Assembly: GCF_030818935.1 (NCBI RefSeq)
Contig: NZ_JAUTBD010000001.1
Coordinates: 2,480,001 to 2,544,000, forward strand
Source: Microbacterium sp. SORGH_AS_1204
Lineage (GTDB): Bacteria; Actinomycetota; Actinomycetes; Actinomycetales; Microbacteriaceae
Direction: 5' to 3'
Length of the DNA stretch: 64,000 bases
In this document: in pieces, positions 62,241-64,000 of the stretch
Layout of the letters: each line of letters starts with the position of its first letter
Numbering within the stretch: the first letter of the stretch is position 1
Position numbers and translations under genes: made by a program
Notes under the pieces: generated by a model
Told to the model about the DNA's origin: nothing
Databases searched by the model: none
What the model saw: only the letters and a program-made list of their open reading frames with translations

Positions 62241-64000
62241 GTGTCGAGCCAGGTGACGGGCGTCGGTACTTCGAGCGAGGGCGAGTTCGGCGCGAACGAG
62301 TGGCTCGTAGACGAACTCTACGAACAGTTCAAAGTCGACAAGCACTCCGTAGACAAGGCCTGGTGGCCGATCCTGGAGGCGTACCACCCGGTCGTCGACG
62401 GATCCTCGGCCGCCGCTCCCCCGCCCTCCGCGCCGCAGGCGCCGACGGCCTCCGAGCCCCGGCCCGTCACGGCCCCGATCCCGGTGGTCGGTCAGGCACC
62501 CGTCGCCCGTACGACGACGAAGCCCGCGGCCCCGCAGCCCATCCCGGCGCAGGCGCCGAACGTCGTCCCCTCGACCGGTGCCGACAGCACCGAAGAAGAC
62601 CGCGTGACCGTGCTGAAGGGGATGCCGAAGGCGCTGGCATCCAACATGGACGACTCGTTGACGGTGCCCACCGCGACCAGCGTCCGCACGATCCCGGCCA
62701 AGCTGATGATCGACAACCGCATCGTCATCAACAACCACATGTCGCGCACGCGCGGCGGCAAGGTGAGCTTCACCCACCTGATCGGCTGGGCGCTGATCCA
62801 GGCGCTCAAGGAGTTCCCGAGCCAGAACGTCTACTACGCCGAGATCGACGGCAAGCCCTCGGTCGTCGCCCCCGCGCACGTCAACCTCGGCATCGCGATC
62901 GACATGCCCAAGCCCGACGGCTCGCGCGCGCTGCTCGTGCCCAGCATCAAACGGGCCGACACCCTCACGTTCGGCGAGTTCCTCGCCTCCTACGAAGACC
63001 TCGTGCGCCGCGCCCGCGGCAACAAGCTCACCCCCGGCGACTTCCAGGGCACCACGGTCTCGCTGACCAACCCCGGCGGCATCGGAACGGTCCACTCCGT
63101 CCCGCGCCTCATGCGCGGTCAGGGTGCGATCATCGGCGCGGGCGCCCTCGACTACCCCGCCGAGTTCATGGGGGCGAGCGAGAAGACGCTCAACGAGTTG
63201 GCGATCGGCAAGACGATCACCCTCACCAGCACCTACGACCACCGCGTCATCCAGGGCGCCGGCTCGGGCGAGTTCTTGAAGAAGGTACACGAGCTGCTCA
63301 TCGGGCAGCGCGGCTTCTACGACGACATCTTCGCCGCACTGCGCATCCCCTACGCCCCCATCCACTGGGCGGCCGACATCAGCGTCGACGTCTCCGAGCG
63401 CATCGACAAGAGCGCGCGCGTGCAGGAGCTCATCAACTCCTACCGCGTGCGCGGTCACCTCATGGCCGACATCGATCCGCTCGAGTACGTGCAGCGCACG
63501 CACCCCGACCTCGAGATCGAGTCGCACGGCCTGACCTTCTGGGACCTCGACCGCGAGTTCGTCACCAACGGCCTGGGCGGCAAGCGCGTGGCGAAGCTCC
63601 GCGACATCCTCGGCGTCCTGCGCGACTCGTACTGCCGCACCATCGGCGTCGAGTACATGCACATCCAAGACCCCGCGCAGCGCCAGTGGTTCCAGAGCAA
63701 CGTCGAGGTCAAGTACACCAAGCCCGGCCACGACGAGCAGCTGCGCATCCTGTCGAAGCTCAACCAGGCCGAGGCCTTCGAGACGTTCCTGCAGACCAAG
63801 TACGTCGGCCAGAAGCGCTTCAGCCTCGAGGGCGGCGAGTCCCTCATCCCGCTGCTGGACCAGATCCTGCAGGGAGCGGCGTCGGCCGGACTCGACGGCG
63901 CTGCCATCGGCATGGCGCACCGCGGACGCCTGAACGTGCTCACCAACATCGCCGGCAAGACCTACGGCCACGTCTTCCGCGAGTTCGAGGGTGCCGTCGC
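62241..64000 (+). CDS. kgd: multifunctional 2-oxoglutarate decarboxylase/dehydrogenase, 5' part (runs off right edge)
   Basis: About 586 codons of a protein usually near 1230 aa. Order: N-terminal helix ([38 protein letters not shown]), Pro/Ala-rich linker (about 55-110), E2-type succinyltransferase domain (about 120-370, with [18 protein letters not shown]), and the start of the thiamine-diphosphate E1 domain ([23 protein letters not shown] ... [27 protein letters not shown]). This E2-E1 fusion is specific to actinobacteria and runs the 2-oxoglutarate step of the TCA cycle. GTG start without a strong ribosome site. The long minus-strand frame opposite it is a shadow. Confidence 0.96.
   Translation, partial: MSSQVTGVGTSSEGEFGANEWLVDELYEQFKVDKHSVDKAWWPILEAYHPVVDGSSAAAPPPSAPQAPTASEPRPVTAPIPVVGQAPVARTTTKPAAPQPIPAQAPNVVPSTGADSTEEDRVTVLKGMPKALASNMDDSLTVPTATSVRTIPAKLMIDNRIVINNHMSRTRGGKVSFTHLIGWALIQALKEFPSQNVYYAEIDGKPSVVAPAHVNLGIAIDMPKPDGSRALLVPSIKRADTLTFGEFLASYEDLVRRARGNKLTPGDFQGTTVSLTNPGGIGTVHSVPRLMRGQGAIIGAGALDYPAEFMGASEKTLNELAIGKTITLTSTYDHRVIQGAGSGEFLKKVHELLIGQRGFYDDIFAALRIPYAPIHWAADISVDVSERIDKSARVQELINSYRVRGHLMADIDPLEYVQRTHPDLEIESHGLTFWDLDREFVTNGLGGKRVAKLRDILGVLRDSYCRTIGVEYMHIQDPAQRQWFQSNVEVKYTKPGHDEQLRILSKLNQAEAFETFLQTKYVGQKRFSLEGGESLIPLLDQILQGAASAGLDGAAIGMAHRGRLNVLTNIAGKTYGHVFREFEGAV

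Noticed and set aside
62148-63971. A 607-codon minus-strand frame.
   Set aside because: It is antisense to kgd, whose plus-strand [11 protein letters not shown] is a clear E2-E1 fusion; the minus frame has no recognisable domain.

Overview
This is 64 kb of very GC-rich (about 70 %) actinobacterial chromosome. Gene content points to Microbacteriaceae, most likely Microbacterium. Markers are the argS/lysA/hom/thrC cluster, a fused 2-oxoglutarate decarboxylase/dehydrogenase (kgd), a GuaB1-family GMP reductase, several small acidic proteins, an IdeR/DmdR-type iron box, and many genes whose -10 hexamer lies 6-7 nt before the start codon (leaderless mRNAs). There is no phage, IS element or CRISPR array.

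Layout. 1-3.0 kb: lysA-hom-thrC, [15 protein letters not shown] coupled. 3.1-10.0 kb: an accessory block between that operon and argS, holding an Ig/M60 metallopeptidase, an Ig/RCC1 propeller protein with a 1.1-kb internal duplication, and a divergent HprK-like/PqqD fusion. 10.0-12.5 kb: a DUF2993 protein and argS (frameshifted). 12.7-19.5 kb: transglutaminase-like protein, Ser/Thr kinase with lipoprotein, tRNA-Arg(CCG), many small proteins and a MarR regulator. 19.5-23.4 kb: SRPBCC, FAD oxidoreductase, Nei glycosylase and SPL-like radical SAM operon. 23.7-30 kb: histidine kinase, GT-C enzyme, Gdx-type SMR exporter under a guanidine-III riboswitch, CPBP-like protein, trmB, DUF3097. 30-37.7 kb: TPM protein, PspA, arginase-like protein, iron-regulated SIP-like protein, phosphatase, AhpD-like protein, hydrolase. 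37.8-42.8 kb: five-gene peptide/nickel-type ABC importer. 42.9-44.3 kb: protealysin-like M4 protease and emfourin inhibitor. 44.4-51 kb: GNAT, ung, phosphoribosyltransferase (frameshifted), two SDRs (one frameshifted), metY and metX. 51-64 kb: MFS exporter, coiled-coil protein, thiamine-binding protein, GT87, nnrD, Old Yellow Enzyme, two CNNM/CorC proteins, GH76, guaB1 and the 5' part of kgd.

Main points of interest: (1) a near-consensus guanidine-III riboswitch ending against the Shine-Dalgarno of the exporter gene; (2) a recurring start architecture, -10 hexamer then GGATGCC then ATG, within general enrichment of GGATGCC/GGCATCC; (3) four single-base frameshifts, including one in essential argS, which suggests residual base-call errors; (4) short repeat arrays just past stop codons that resemble the preceding gene's 3' end; (5) several genes too short or too close to an edge to be found by a simple ORF scan, including a 59-aa protein coupled to MarR and the kgd and thrC fragments.
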